From positions 62,001 through 126,000 of the forward strand of contig JAJZRX010000003.1 in assembly GCA_021850095.1 (NCBI GenBank): 64,000 bases of DNA, read 5' to 3'. The notes beneath the pieces were generated by a model. The model saw only the letters and a list, made by a program, of their open reading frames with translations. It ran no database searches and was not told the origin of the DNA. The stretch is from Deltaproteobacteria bacterium. Lineage in GTDB: Bacteria > Desulfobacterota > Desulfuromonadia > Geobacterales > Pseudopelobacteraceae. Positions 1-9,993 of the stretch are shown here, piece by piece. Every line of letters begins with the position of its first letter. Within the stretch, counting starts at the first letter, position 1. A program made the position numbers and the translations under genes.

Positions 1-2
1 CA

Positions 3-302
3 TTGCCACGCGGCACCAAGCGCGGCGAACTGGTAAGAGACCTGGCCGAACGCGATGGGGTGAATCTCACCACAGCCTACCGTAGGATCAGGCTAGCAAC
101 TGGCGAGCATTTCAAGTCTTCAAAAGGCACATTCATTCAGCGATCCGACAAAGGAACCACCAGGCGGCCGGACGAAAAAGAAAAGGTCCTGGCATATACA
201 AAAACCAACCCGACCGCACGTGGCGCTCATATAAAAAGAGAGCTCAATCTACAAACTTCTTTTGAGCGTATCAACGGATGGATCAGAGAATCCCGCAGAT
301 AA
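3..302 (+). CDS. Small putative DNA-binding protein, probably cut by the window edge
   Basis: Not recognised as a named family. The frame is open to the left edge (first codon TTG at base 3, no visible ribosome site), so the true start may lie outside the window. The 99 visible residues are strongly basic. The segment around residues 15-37 (VRDLAERDGVNLTTAYRRI...) resembles a helix-turn-helix of the kind used to read a specific DNA site or to select a tRNA/phage-like target, and the C-terminal part (GAHIKRELNL...) could be another helical DNA-binding segment. It is followed by a hairpin. Function is unknown; a transcriptional regulator or mobile-element protein is an inference only. Confidence 0.45.
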   Translation: MPRGTKRGELVRDLAERDGVNLTTAYRRIRLATGEHFKSSKGTFIQRSDKGTTRRPDEKEKVLAYTKTNPTARGAHIKRELNLQTSFERINGWIRESRR

Positions 303-304
303 AA

Positions 305-335
305 AAGCGGGCTGATCATCACCATCGATCAGCCC
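305..335 (-). terminator. Stem-loop terminator, best oriented for minus-strand transcription
   Basis: A perfect 9-bp inverted repeat, GGGCTGATC/GATCAGCCC with a 9-base loop, lies right after the stop of the first gene. On the minus strand it is followed by CGCTTTTTTA, a good U-tract; on the plus strand the tail is A-rich and weak. It may end the small gene on the plus strand and also stop leftward transcription. Confidence 0.5.
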
Positions 336-488
336 TCAAATCAATCAAATTTTCACGCGGCGCCACACCATCAAATCAACTTTGATATCGTGGTCTCCGA
401 CACCCTCCTGACAAGCACTTTCCAAGCATCGCCAATTTGATTATGTCGCTTTTCAATCACTTATTATGGTGCCCCCCTATAATTTGGT

Positions 489-524
489 ATTCCGGTTGAC
501 ACATTCCGGTTTATATATTATTCT
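489..524 (+). promoter_or_regulatory. Predicted ilvD promoter with a direct repeat
   Basis: TTGACA at 496-501 and TATTCT at 519-524 are separated by 17 bases, fitting a sigma-70 promoter for the ilv genes. The 9-mer ATTCCGGTT occurs twice (489-497 and 503-511), 14 bases apart and overlapping the -35 box, so a regulator could bind here. The rest of 303-602 shows no gene, and I saw no leader peptide, T-box or riboswitch. Confidence 0.5.
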
Positions 525-602
525 TACAAATCCTGTCAAACCGCATCAAATGGCTGTTTGACGGGCCGAAACATTCAATCCACCATAAGGATGATAACGA
601 CC

Positions 603-2261
603 ATGCGCAGCGATACAATCAAAAGCGGTCTGGAACGAACCCCGCATCGCGCCCTGCTGAAGGGAACCGGTGTACCCCAGAGTCAGATGGACAAACCCTT
701 TATCGGCGTTGCCACCAGTTTTACCGACCTGATCCCCGGCCATGTCGGTATGCGCGACCTGGAGCGTTTTATCGAGAAGGGCGTTCACACCGGCGGCGGG
801 CACTCCTTTTTCTTCGGCATTCCCGGTGTCTGCGACGGGATGGCCATGGGGCACAAGGGGATGCACTACTCGCTGCCGACCCGCGAGCTGATCGCCGATA
901 TGGTTGAGTCGGTGGCCGAAGCCCATCGCCTGGATGGTCTGGTGCTGCTGACCAACTGCGACAAGATCACCCCCGGTATGCTGATGGCTGCTGCCCGTCT
1001 GGACATCCCCTGTATCGTCGTGACCGCCGGTCCGATGATGAGCGGCCGCGGTCAGGCCGGACGCCAGTTCTCGTTCGTTTCCGACACCTTCGAGGCCATG
1101 GCCCGCTACAAGGCCGGCGTGATCAGCGACAAGGAACTGCAGGTCTGCGAGGATAATGCCTGTCCCGGCATGGGCTCCTGTCAGGGGCTTTTTACCGCCA
1201 ATACCATGGCGATCCTGACCGAGACGATGGGCATGAGTCTGCCGCGCTGTGGTACCGCCCTGGCCGTTTCGGCCCTCAAACGCCGGATCGCTTTCGCATC
1301 CGGCGAAAAGATCGTCGAACTGGTGCGCAACAACGTCACCCCGCGCAGCATTCTGACCCGCGAAGCCTTCGAGAACGCCATCCGCGTCGACCTGGCCCTG
1401 GGCGGCTCTTCCAACACCGTGCTGCATCTGCTGGCCATCGCCCGCGAAGCGGGTGTCGATCTGCCGCTGGAGACCTTTGACGTGCTGGCCAAGGATACCC
1501 CCCAGCTGGCTTCGATGAATCCGGCCGGCGAGCACTTCATGGAGGATCTGGATGTCGCCGGCGGCGTCGCCGGGGTCTTCAAACAGTTGGGAGATAAAAT
1601 CAAGGATACGCAGACGCTTTTCGGTTTGACGACCCATCAGCTGGCCGAGAGCATTCAGAATGTAGACGAGGAGGTCATCCGCCCGCTTGGGAACCCGGTG
1701 AAGAAGGAGGGGGGCATTGCGATCCTCTCCGGTAACATCGCTCCCAAAGGGGCTGTCGTCAAGCAGTCGGGTGTGTCGGCCGCGATGATGCAGTTTGAGG
1801 GCACCGCGCGCTGCTTTGACGCCGAGGAGCTGGCCATGGCTGCCATCATGGAGGGCAAGATCACCTCCGGTGATGTGGTCGTGATTCGCTACGAAGGACC
1901 GAAGGGCGGACCGGGTATGCGTGAAATGCTGGCGCCGACCGCCGCCATCATGGGGATGGGGCTGGGCGATTCGGTGGCGCTGATTACCGATGGCCGCTTC
2001 TCGGGCGGTACTCGCGGACCTTGTATCGGCCACATTTCGCCGGAAGCGGCCGAAGGCGGACCGATTGCGCTGGTGGAAGAGGGCGATCGGATTCTGCTGG
2101 ACATACCCGCCCGCCGTCTGGAACTGCTGGTGGATGAGGCCACCCTGGCCGCTCGCCGGGCACAATGGCAGGCTCCCGAGCCAAAAATAAAGACCGGCTG
2201 GCTGGCGCGTTACGCCAAAGTTGTCACTTCGGCCCACACCGGAGCGGTGACAACTGCCTGA
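603..2261 (+). CDS. ilvD: Dihydroxy-acid dehydratase
   Basis: Dehydrates 2,3-dihydroxy-isovalerate and 2,3-dihydroxy-3-methylvalerate to the 2-keto acids, the third common step of valine and isoleucine synthesis, in the cytoplasm. The protein (552 residues from this start) has the family signatures [10 protein letters not shown] (Cys about 119) and CPGMGSCQG (Cys about 187 and 193), which supply iron-sulfur ligands in this family, and GRFSGGTRG near the C-terminus with the catalytic serine. The ORF-track start at 558 (TTG) adds 15 residues unlike the family; ATG 603 gives the normal N-terminus [17 protein letters not shown]. First gene of ilvDBN, 55 bases before ilvB. Confidence 0.95.
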   Translation: MRSDTIKSGLERTPHRALLKGTGVPQSQMDKPFIGVATSFTDLIPGHVGMRDLERFIEKGVHTGGGHSFFFGIPGVCDGMAMGHKGMHYSLPTRELIADMVESVAEAHRLDGLVLLTNCDKITPGMLMAAARLDIPCIVVTAGPMMSGRGQAGRQFSFVSDTFEAMARYKAGVISDKELQVCEDNACPGMGSCQGLFTANTMAILTETMGMSLPRCGTALAVSALKRRIAFASGEKIVELVRNNVTPRSILTREAFENAIRVDLALGGSSNTVLHLLAIAREAGVDLPLETFDVLAKDTPQLASMNPAGEHFMEDLDVAGGVAGVFKQLGDKIKDTQTLFGLTTHQLAESIQNVDEEVIRPLGNPVKKEGGIAILSGNIAPKGAVVKQSGVSAAMMQFEGTARCFDAEELAMAAIMEGKITSGDVVVIRYEGPKGGPGMREMLAPTAAIMGMGLGDSVALITDGRFSGGTRGPCIGHISPEAAEGGPIALVEEGDRILLDIPARRLELLVDEATLAARRAQWQAPEPKIKTGWLARYAKVVTSAHTGAVTTA

Positions 2262-2316
2262 CCGGATACATTATTTATTAAATTAATTCACGCGATATAT
2301 AAAAACGAGGTAACCC

Positions 2317-4017
2317 ATGAAAATGAACGGCGCACGAATAATGCTGGAATGTCTGAAAAAAGAGGGTGTTGACACCGTCTTCGGCTATCCCGGCGGTACC
2401 GTTATCAACATCTATGACGAACTTTTCAGCTTCAAAGAGATCCGCCACATACTGCCGCGCCACGAGCAGGCCGGTACGCATGCCGCCGACGGCTATGCCC
2501 GTGCGACCGGCAAGGTCGGCGTGGCCATTGCCACCTCCGGTCCCGGCGCGACCAATACCGTGACCGCCATTGCCACGGCCTATATGGATTCGATTCCGAT
2601 GGTGATTGTCACCGGCCAGGTGCCGACCGCGTTGATCGGCAACGATGCCTTCCAGGAGGTCGATATCATCGGCATCACCCGCCCCTGCACCAAGCACAGC
2701 TTTCTGATCCGGGATGTCAAGGATATTGCCACGATCATGAAAAAGGCATTCTATATCGCCCGCACCGGACGTCCCGGCCCGGTGCTGGTGGACTTTCCCA
2801 AGGATATCCAGGTTGCCATGGGCGAATTCTCCTATCCCGACTCGGTGGAGATCCGCAGCTACAAGCCGACTGTCGAGGGGCATCCGCGCCAGGTGGAAAA
2901 AGCCTGCAAGATGATCATGGACTCCCGCAAGCCGGTACTGTACGTCGGCGGCGGCGTTGTGCTGGGTGATGCGGCCGAACAGCTGACGACCCTGGCGCGC
3001 AAGCTGGGTGTTCCGGTTACGACCACCCTGATGGGTTTGGGTTCCTTTCCGGGGGACGACCAGCTTTCGCTGGGGATGCTCGGCATGCACGGCGCCTACT
3101 GCGCCAATATGGCCATGACCCACAGTGATCTGATCATCGCGGTCGGCTCGCGTTTCGATGACCGGGTCACCGGCAAGCTGGCCACCTTTGCTCCCCATGC
3201 CAAGATTATCCATATCGATGTCGATCCGACCTCGATCAAGAAAAACGTGCGGGTCGATCTGCCGATTGTGGGCGACGTCAAGGACGTTCTGGCCCAGATG
3301 ATCAAGCTGACCGACAAGACCAAGGACAAGACGGCTGAATTCGTGACCGCGCTGGAGCCCTGGCATCAGGAGATTTCAGCCTGGAAGGATAAACATCCGA
3401 TCAGCTATAAAAACAGCAGCACGACTATCAAGCCGCAGTTCGTGATCCAGAAGCTGCGCGAACTCTCGGATCCTGACGCGATCATTTCAACCGATGTCGG
3501 GCAGCACCAGATGTGGACCGCCCAGTTTTTCAAATTCAACTCGCCCCGGACGCTTCTGACATCCGGCGGACTCGGCACGATGGGTTACGGCCTGCCGGCC
3601 GCCATGGGGGCCCAGGCCGCCTATCCGGGGCGGCAGGTCATCACGATCTGCGGTGACGGCGGTGTGCAGATGAACATTCAGGAAATGGCCACATTGGTGC
3701 AGAATCGGCTGCCGGTCAAGATAGTGATCCTGAACAACAATTTCCTCGGCATGGTTCGTCAGTGGCAGGAGCTGTTCTTTGACAAACGCTATTCCCAGAC
3801 CTGTATGGAGCTGCCGATCGACTTCATCAAACTTGCCGACGCCTATGGCGCCAAGGGTTTTCTGGCCAGCAAGCCGGACGATGTTGAAAAGGTCATCAAG
3901 GCCGGTTTTGCCGAGGACGGGCCGGTGATCATGGAATTCAAGATCGCCCGCGAGGAAAAAGTTCTGCCGATGGTGCCGGCTGGAGCGTCTTTAAATGAAA
4001 TGGTACTGAACGCGTAA
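2317..4017 (+). CDS. ilvB: Acetolactate synthase large subunit
   Basis: Thiamine-diphosphate enzyme that condenses pyruvate with pyruvate or 2-ketobutyrate, the first committed step of branched-chain amino-acid synthesis. At 566 residues it has normal family length. Glu50 in RHEQAG is the expected cofactor-activating glutamate. The C-terminal GDGGVQMN...NNNFLGMV segment is the ThDP/Mg-binding motif, and the central part (about 190-330) is the FAD-binding domain. A GAGG ribosome site lies 8 bases before ATG 2317. The regulatory subunit gene ilvN follows 14 bases later, so the two are surely cotranscribed. Confidence 0.96.
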   Translation: MKMNGARIMLECLKKEGVDTVFGYPGGTVINIYDELFSFKEIRHILPRHEQAGTHAADGYARATGKVGVAIATSGPGATNTVTAIATAYMDSIPMVIVTGQVPTALIGNDAFQEVDIIGITRPCTKHSFLIRDVKDIATIMKKAFYIARTGRPGPVLVDFPKDIQVAMGEFSYPDSVEIRSYKPTVEGHPRQVEKACKMIMDSRKPVLYVGGGVVLGDAAEQLTTLARKLGVPVTTTLMGLGSFPGDDQLSLGMLGMHGAYCANMAMTHSDLIIAVGSRFDDRVTGKLATFAPHAKIIHIDVDPTSIKKNVRVDLPIVGDVKDVLAQMIKLTDKTKDKTAEFVTALEPWHQEISAWKDKHPISYKNSSTTIKPQFVIQKLRELSDPDAIISTDVGQHQMWTAQFFKFNSPRTLLTSGGLGTMGYGLPAAMGAQAAYPGRQVITICGDGGVQMNIQEMATLVQNRLPVKIVILNNNFLGMVRQWQELFFDKRYSQTCMELPIDFIKLADAYGAKGFLASKPDDVEKVIKAGFAEDGPVIMEFKIAREEKVLPMVPAGASLNEMVLNA

Positions 4018-4031
4018 GGAGAATACGAGCC

Positions 4032-4523
4032 ATGCAACATACAATATCGGTATTGGTTGAAAATGAATTTGGTGTGCTTTCCCGGGTGGCGAGTCTTTTC
4101 TCCGGGCGCGGCTTCAATATTGACTCGCTTTCGGTTGCGCCCACCAACGAAGAGGGGCTCTCGCGCATGACGATTGTCACTCGCGGTGACGACAAGATTC
4201 TGGAGCAGATCAACAAACAGCTCAACAAACTGATCGATGTACTGAAGGTGATCGATTTTACCGACGGCAGCGGCATCGAGCGCGAAATGGCGCTGATCAA
4301 AGTCACGGCTGAGGATGAGAGCCGGGCCGAGGTGCTGCGCATCGTCGATATTTTCCGGGCCAAGATTATTGATGTGACACCCAAATCCTACACGATCGAG
4401 GCCACCGGCAATCCGGTCAAGATTGACGCAATCCTCGATCTGCTGCGTCCCTTGGGATTGAAAGAACTGGTCCGTACCGGTTCGGTCACGATCGGCCGTG
4501 GCGCCAAAGGCTGGAAGGGGTAG
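4032..4523 (+). CDS. ilvN: Acetolactate synthase small (regulatory) subunit
   Basis: Regulatory partner of IlvB that confers valine feedback inhibition and raises activity. The 163-residue protein has the usual IlvN layout: an N-terminal ACT domain (about 4-78, starting HTISVLVENEFGVLSRVASLFSGRG) that binds the effector, and a C-terminal ALS_ss_C domain (about 84-160). A ribosome site AAGGAGAA precedes the ATG. It lies 14 bases after ilvB. Confidence 0.96.
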   Translation: MQHTISVLVENEFGVLSRVASLFSGRGFNIDSLSVAPTNEEGLSRMTIVTRGDDKILEQINKQLNKLIDVLKVIDFTDGSGIEREMALIKVTAEDESRAEVLRIVDIFRAKIIDVTPKSYTIEATGNPVKIDAILDLLRPLGLKELVRTGSVTIGRGAKGWKG

Positions 4524-4545
4524 GCGGGCTCTTTCCGGTTCTACA

Positions 4546-4574
4546 TTGACAGCTCCAGCCGGATGTAGTATCAA
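4546..4574 (+). promoter_or_regulatory. Predicted separate promoter for ilvC
   Basis: TTGACA (4546-4551) and TATCAA (4569-4574), separated by 17 bases, lie in the 120-base gap between ilvN and ilvC. This suggests ilvC can be transcribed on its own as well as from the ilvD promoter. Confidence 0.4.
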
Positions 4575-4619
4575 TTCCGTTCGTTTTATGTAATCAGGTT
4601 AGACCGGTTTACCGGATAA

Positions 4620-5654
<1,035 letters not shown>

Positions 5655-5674
5655 GCGCTAGTCAGCCCGTTTGA

Positions 5675-5711
5675 CAGACACCCCTTTGCCCTTGCGGGAG
5701 AGGGGTGTCTG
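5675..5711 (+). repeat. Palindromic REP-like element
   Basis: Perfect 11-bp inverted repeat CAGACACCCCT/AGGGGTGTCTG around a 15-base loop, between ilvC and psd. Its sequence type (CCCTT..GCGGGAGAGGGG) resembles dispersed palindromic elements of proteobacteria that read as PLPLRERG in one frame; ORF 5671 begins exactly so and is an artefact of the repeat. There is no U-tract, so it is a poor terminator. I saw no second copy in this window. Confidence 0.5.
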
Positions 5712-5767
5712 CGCTTGTGGCGTCTTTCCGTTCATCCAGTTTTGTATCTCACCTAATGGAGTCAGGC

Positions 5768-6433
5768 ATGTTCATGGACAATTCATCACCCTTTGCCAAG
5801 GAAGGTTATCCTTTCATCGCTTTTGCCGTCGGACTGACCCTGCTTCTGGGGCTTTCTTCCTGGAAACTGGCCTCGTTCGTCCTGGCCCTTCCGGCAGCGG
5901 TGTCAGTTCTGCTGACCCTGTTTGTTCTGTATTTCTTTCGCAACCCGGAAAGAACACCGCCGGCGGATCCAAAGGCCGTCATAGCCCCGGCGGACGGCAC
6001 CGTGATCGTTTCCGAGCGGGTCGCTGAAACGCCACTGGGAAGCGAGGCGCTCAAGATCAGCATCTTCATGTCGGTTTTCAATGTGCACGTCAATCGGGTA
6101 CCGTTTGACGGCCGTGTGCTGGATGTCTCCTATCATCGCGGAAAGTTTTTCGACGCCCGCGACGGGCGCGCTTCCTGCGAGAACGAGCGCAACGGCATCC
6201 TGCTGGAGACGGTCGGAGGGGTGCGGATCGCTTTCGTGCAGATTGCCGGGCTGATCACGCGTCGCATCGTCTGTTATCCCCGTGTTGGTGATCTGCTGAA
6301 GCGGGGCGAACGCTACGGGTTGATCCGTTTCGGTTCGCGGGTTGATGTGTATCTGCCGGTAGATACGGAAGCATTGGTCAAAATCGGCGACAAAACCGTG
6401 GCCGGCGAAACCGTGCTGGCAAGAATCGGATAA
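5768..6433 (+). CDS. psd: Phosphatidylserine decarboxylase proenzyme (short, archaeal type)
   Basis: Converts phosphatidylserine to phosphatidylethanolamine at the membrane. Two hydrophobic segments lie at about residues 12-50 and the decarboxylase domain follows. GSRV in the C-terminal RFGSRVDVYLP segment is the expected self-cleavage site that makes the pyruvoyl group. ATG 5768 has GGAG six bases upstream; the 5705 start of the track falls inside the palindromic repeat and is unlikely. The length of 221 residues fits the short psd family. It lies 16 bases before pssA, which makes its substrate. Confidence 0.9.
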   Translation: MFMDNSSPFAKEGYPFIAFAVGLTLLLGLSSWKLASFVLALPAAVSVLLTLFVLYFFRNPERTPPADPKAVIAPADGTVIVSERVAETPLGSEALKISIFMSVFNVHVNRVPFDGRVLDVSYHRGKFFDARDGRASCENERNGILLETVGGVRIAFVQIAGLITRRIVCYPRVGDLLKRGERYGLIRFGSRVDVYLPVDTEALVKIGDKTVAGETVLARIG

Positions 6434-6449
6434 GCGAGGGCAAAGCCGC

Positions 6450-7262
6450 ATGAGTCTGGAACTGCAGCAAGAACCCATCACGAAACGCGACAGCATCAAG
6501 CGCGGGATCTATATCCTGCCCAACCTGTTCACCACCGCCAGCCTGTTTGCCGGCTTCTACAGCATGGTAAAGACGCTCAACGGCGGCAGTGAGGATTTCC
6601 GGATTGCGGCGCTGTTCATCTTCGTATCGGCCATTTTCGACGGTCTGGACGGCAAGGTGGCCCGCATGACCGGCACCACCAGCAAGTTCGGAGTCGAGTA
6701 TGATTCCCTGGCGGATGTGGTCGCATTCGGCGTGACGCCGGCTCTGATGATGTACGCCTGGGCCCTCAAGCCTTTTGGGCGTCTGGGGTGGCTGGCTGCC
6801 TTCCTGTTTCTGGCCTGTTGCGCACTGCGCCTGGCGCGCTTCAACGTGCAGGTTGAAACCGTTGAAAGCAAGCGCTTTGTCGGACTGCCGACACCGGCCG
6901 CCGCCTGCATGGTCGCTTCCACCGTTCTGCTGTCCCACCATTTCGGCTGGCCCAGTTCCTTCAAACGCCTGGCGATTGTGGCCCTGATCTATCTGCTGGC
7001 GTTTCTGATGGTTTCCAATTTCCGATATTATTCGTTCAAGGACCCGGCCTTGATCAAACGCCAGCCCTTCGGTTTTCTGCTGCTGGCGGTTGTTCTGCTG
7101 ATCGTTGTGGCAGCCGAGCCGGTTGTGATGATCTTCTCGATCATGCTGCTGTATGTGTTTTCAGGTCCGGTTGATTTTCTGGTGACCTGGCCGAGACGGC
7201 GCAGGCTGGAAAAGGCGGTGCACAAGGGGCATGAAGCTTCAAGCAGAAATGGTGAAAACTAA
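6450..7262 (+). CDS. pssA: CDP-diacylglycerol-serine O-phosphatidyltransferase
   Basis: Makes phosphatidylserine from CDP-diacylglycerol and serine in the inner membrane, feeding the decarboxylase encoded just upstream. The CDP-alcohol phosphotransferase signature is visible as DGLDGKVARM...FGVEYDSLADV (D-G-x2-A-R-x8-G-x3-D-x3-D) at about residues 65-93. About seven hydrophobic helices follow. The C-terminal tail is basic and hydrophilic. It overlaps the stop of the convergent phosphodiesterase by four bases. Confidence 0.94.
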   Translation: MSLELQQEPITKRDSIKRGIYILPNLFTTASLFAGFYSMVKTLNGGSEDFRIAALFIFVSAIFDGLDGKVARMTGTTSKFGVEYDSLADVVAFGVTPALMMYAWALKPFGRLGWLAAFLFLACCALRLARFNVQVETVESKRFVGLPTPAAACMVASTVLLSHHFGWPSSFKRLAIVALIYLLAFLMVSNFRYYSFKDPALIKRQPFGFLLLAVVLLIVVAAEPVVMIFSIMLLYVFSGPVDFLVTWPRRRRLEKAVHKGHEASSRNGEN

Positions 7263-7729
7263 TCTATATCGAAGTGGCTGGCAGTGATTCTGTCCGATGA
7301 TATATCCATGATGGCAAAGGTTTTACGATTGGCTGCGACTGACAGCGTACCGGGGTTTACCAGCAGAAAATCCGAACGCAACTCATTGGTTGCCAGATGG
7401 CTGTGCCCGAACAAAACCGCATCGGCTCCGGCTTCCCGGCCACGTCGCTCAAGCTTCATCAGCCCGCTTTTTACCTGGTAGGCATCTCCATGCGTCAGCA
7501 GAATTCTCTTTCCTTCTCCTGTCCAGACAAGTTCCCGCGGGGCACTGGAACCGATATCGCAGTTTCCGGCGACATTGATGACCGGCACATCCAGCACCTC
7601 CCGCAGCAGGTCGGCATCGGCACTGCCGTCTCCCAGGTGAAATATGATGTCAACCGGTTCCGCCAGTCCGTGGGCTCTGAAGGCCAACGGGGTGTTGCCG
7701 TGGGTATCGGATAGGACTAGAGCTTTCAT
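7259..7729 (-). CDS. YfcE/MJ0936-type metallophosphoesterase
   Basis: A small (156 residues) dinuclear-metal phosphoesterase. All family motifs are present in order: SDTHGN at the N-terminus, HLGDG, GNCD, LTHGD and GHSH. Members hydrolyse model phosphodiesters; the physiological substrate is generally unknown, so none is claimed. It runs convergently to pssA with a four-base stop overlap and is divergent from sppA, with a 62-base gap that must hold both promoters. Confidence 0.9.
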   Translation of the reverse strand: MKALVLSDTHGNTPLAFRAHGLAEPVDIIFHLGDGSADADLLREVLDVPVINVAGNCDIGSSAPRELVWTGEGKRILLTHGDAYQVKSGLMKLERRGREAGADAVLFGHSHLATNELRSDFLLVNPGTLSVAANRKTFAIMDISSDRITASHFDID

Positions 7730-7791
7730 GGGGCAACTGTATCAGAAGCTCTCTTTTCATAAAAGCCAAAACAGATCAAGGATGGCTGAAT

Positions 7792-8673
7792 ATGTCGAAA
7801 AAAACTGTTATTCTGTTGGCGGCGGGTCTGTTCTTCATGGTCTTTCTCTTTATGGTTTCGGTCATGATTGCCAAGACGCTGATGAAGGGGGCTGATAGCC
7901 CCTTGAGCACCAAAACCGGCATCGGCCTGGTTGAAGTCAAAGGGATGATCCTGGATTCCAAGGAAACCATTCGCCAATTAAGGCATTTTCAGAAACAGGA
8001 CGGGGTCAAGGCGGTGGTTCTGCGGGTCGATTCTCCCGGTGGAATTGTGGCGCCTTCGCAGGAAATCTTTGAAGAGGTCAAGAAATTTGCCGCCAGGAAG
8101 AAGATCATCGTTTCGATGGGCAGCCTGGCCGCATCGGGCGGCTATTATATTTCGGCTCCGGCCACAATGATCTATGCCAATCCGGGTACCATCACGGCCA
8201 GTATCGGTGTGATTTTGAAGCTGTCGAACATCGAGGCGCTGATGGACAAGATCGGCATCAAATCCCATACGCTCAAGACCGGAAAGTACAAGGATTCCGG
8301 TTCGCCTCTGCGTGAATTCTCGCCCGAGGACCGCGCCATGCTGCAGTCGGTGATCGATAATACCCACGAACAGTTTATCAGGGCGGTGGCAGAGGGACGC
8401 AAGTTGCCGGTCAAGGAGGTCAGAAAAATCGCCGATGGACGCATTCTGTCCGGCGAGCAGGCCAGGGGATTCAAGCTGGTTGACCGTTTGGGCACGCTGC
8501 AGGACGCGATTGAGGAAGCCGGCAAACAGGCCGGGATCAAGGGGGAGCCGGAAGTCATCCTGCCACCCAGGAAAAAGGTCAATTACCTGGACATGCTGGC
8601 CGACGGAGCGGAAGGGACGTTTGACGGAACACTCAAGGGCGCTCTGGGCGGTATGCGTCTGATGTATGAATAG
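7792..8673 (+). CDS. sppA: Signal peptide peptidase SppA (short form)
   Basis: Membrane-anchored serine protease that degrades cleaved signal peptides. One N-terminal transmembrane helix (about 5-27) is followed by a ClpP-like S49 domain. Ser115 in GSLAASGGYY is the expected nucleophile and Lys167 in GKYKDSGSPLR the general base, as in the short, single-domain type. The length of 293 residues fits that form. AAGGA lies 8 bases before ATG 7792. Confidence 0.92.
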   Translation: MSKKTVILLAAGLFFMVFLFMVSVMIAKTLMKGADSPLSTKTGIGLVEVKGMILDSKETIRQLRHFQKQDGVKAVVLRVDSPGGIVAPSQEIFEEVKKFAARKKIIVSMGSLAASGGYYISAPATMIYANPGTITASIGVILKLSNIEALMDKIGIKSHTLKTGKYKDSGSPLREFSPEDRAMLQSVIDNTHEQFIRAVAEGRKLPVKEVRKIADGRILSGEQARGFKLVDRLGTLQDAIEEAGKQAGIKGEPEVILPPRKKVNYLDMLADGAEGTFDGTLKGALGGMRLMYE

Positions 8674-8743
8674 TCCGTTCAACTCTGTTGATGAAATAAT
8701 CCATCGGCGTGCACTAACAATAACTACGAAAGTGAGGCCAACT

Positions 8744-9634
8744 ATGAACCATTTCCGTGTCATGTCCGTCTGCCTGTTTATCTGTTGCAGTCTGATTGTT
8801 TCCGGGTGTGCCGTGACGGCTCCCTCCCAGACACCGCCGCGCCGTCCCGCCAAAATCGCGCTCGTACTCGGTGCGGGCGCTTCCAAAGGGTTCGCCCATG
8901 TTGGCGTGCTGAAAATACTTGAAAACAACAAGGTTCCGATTCAGATGATCGTCGGCACCAGCGTGGGCAGTTTTGTCGGCAGTCTGTATGCCTATGGTTA
9001 TGACGCCTATGCCCTGCAGAAGATCGCCCTGACGATGGAGCGGGGTGATGTTGGAGAGTTGACGATACCCGATAACGGTTTCCTCAAAGGCGAGCGGCTG
9101 CGGGACTACATCAACACAAAAGTGCGCCAAGCCCCGATCGAGAAGCTCAAAATCCCTTTTTATGCTGTGGCAACCAATATCAAATCCGGTGAAAGTGTCG
9201 TCTTTAACAACGGCAATACCGGCATGGCCGTTCAGGCCAGCTGTTCTATCCCGGGGGTGTTTCAGCCGGCCAAGTTTTCCGGAAACAGCTATGTGGATGG
9301 CGGCGTCGTCAAGCCGCTGGCGGTTGATGTAGCCAGGAAGTACGGGGCGGATATCGTTATCGCCGTTGATATATCGTCCGGCATCGACTCGGTTGTGCCG
9401 ACCTCCACAACGGAAACCATCATGAAATCGATTCAGATCATGTACAACAATATGTCCCAGATCCCGATCAGCCAGGCCGATGTGGTTATCAAGCCCAATG
9501 TCAGTTTCGTCGGTTCGGCTGACTTCAGCCGCCGCAACGAAGCCATTATGGAGGGGGAAAAGGCGGCCATGGCGGCCATGCCCAAAATCAACGATTTGCT
9601 TGCCAAGCTGCGCCAAGAAGGGCGCTTGCCGTAA
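8744..9634 (+). CDS. Patatin-like phospholipase, lipoprotein
   Basis: Predicted lipid acyl hydrolase anchored to a membrane. A lipoprotein signal with lipobox VSGC ends at about residue 21. The patatin domain has the glycine-rich oxyanion loop GAGASKG, the nucleophile elbow GTSVGS and the catalytic Asp in DGGVV. I chose ATG 8744 (296 residues) because it has GAGG upstream and begins a normal signal peptide; the track start at 8666 would bury the signal. It resembles the RssA/YchK group with an added lipobox. The substrate is unknown. Confidence 0.88.
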   Translation: MNHFRVMSVCLFICCSLIVSGCAVTAPSQTPPRRPAKIALVLGAGASKGFAHVGVLKILENNKVPIQMIVGTSVGSFVGSLYAYGYDAYALQKIALTMERGDVGELTIPDNGFLKGERLRDYINTKVRQAPIEKLKIPFYAVATNIKSGESVVFNNGNTGMAVQASCSIPGVFQPAKFSGNSYVDGGVVKPLAVDVARKYGADIVIAVDISSGIDSVVPTSTTETIMKSIQIMYNNMSQIPISQADVVIKPNVSFVGSADFSRRNEAIMEGEKAAMAAMPKINDLLAKLRQEGRLP

Positions 9635-9655
9635 CCGGCAGCCTTTTCCATAAGA

Positions 9656-9683
9656 TTGCTTTTATAAATCAAATCTGTATACT
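9656..9683 (+). promoter_or_regulatory. Predicted promoter of the small lipoprotein gene
   Basis: TTGCTT (9656-9661), 16 bases, then TATACT (9678-9683), which matches the -10 consensus at five of six positions. It lies about 45 bases before the start codon. Confidence 0.35.
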
Positions 9684-9726
9684 GGTTCACCATAAGAAAA
9701 AACTCATCTATGCAAGGAGCTCCACC

Positions 9727-9924
9727 ATGATTAAAATTGTCAGAAGCAGTGTCGCACTGGTATTGTTGGGAATTCTGGTTGCCGGTCTGTCCGCCTGTCA
9801 GAAAAAGGAAGGACCGCTGGAGAAAGCCGGCAAGGCTATCGATCAGGCGGCCGAAAAAACCGGTGAAAAAATGGAAAAGGTCGGGGAAAAAGTAAAGGAC
9901 GCCGCAAAGGAAGTTACCAAATGA
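9727..9924 (+). CDS. Small lysine-rich lipoprotein
   Basis: A 65-residue protein with a clear lipoprotein signal (lipobox LSAC, Cys about residue 24) and a short mature part made of charged amphipathic heptad-like repeats (KAGKAIDQAAEKTGEKMEKV...). This is typical of small outer-membrane or periplasmic lipoproteins of the entericidin/YgdI-like size class, but no family is assigned. AAGGAGCTCCACC precedes the ATG. It appears monocistronic: own promoter, own terminator 6 bases after the stop. Confidence 0.8.
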   Translation: MIKIVRSSVALVLLGILVAGLSACQKKEGPLEKAGKAIDQAAEKTGEKMEKVGEKVKDAAKEVTK

Positions 9925-9929
9925 TTCCC

Positions 9930-9958
9930 GGACCCGCTCTGTGCGGGTCTTCTCTTTC
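9930..9958 (+). terminator. Intrinsic terminator after the small lipoprotein gene
   Basis: 7-bp stem GACCCGC/GCGGGTC with a 5-base loop, extended by a G-U pair, followed by a T-rich tract TTCTCTTTCT. Confidence 0.75.
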
Positions 9959-9993
9959 TGTAGTCAGATGAATGAGATCAGGAAAAAGCCCCC

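Noticed and set aside
303-602. Possible riboswitch or leader-peptide attenuator before ilvD
   Set aside because: No short frame rich in Leu/Ile/Val codons followed by competing hairpins, and no T-box sequence, could be found.
546-2237. 563-codon minus-strand ORF opposite ilvD
   Set aside because: It is the shadow of ilvD in a GC-rich gene; the protein is His/Gln/Gly-rich without any family motif, while the plus strand encodes a full ilvD.
5671-6027. ORF beginning MTDTPLPLRERGV
   Set aside because: The start lies in the palindromic repeat and the rest is an alternative frame of psd.
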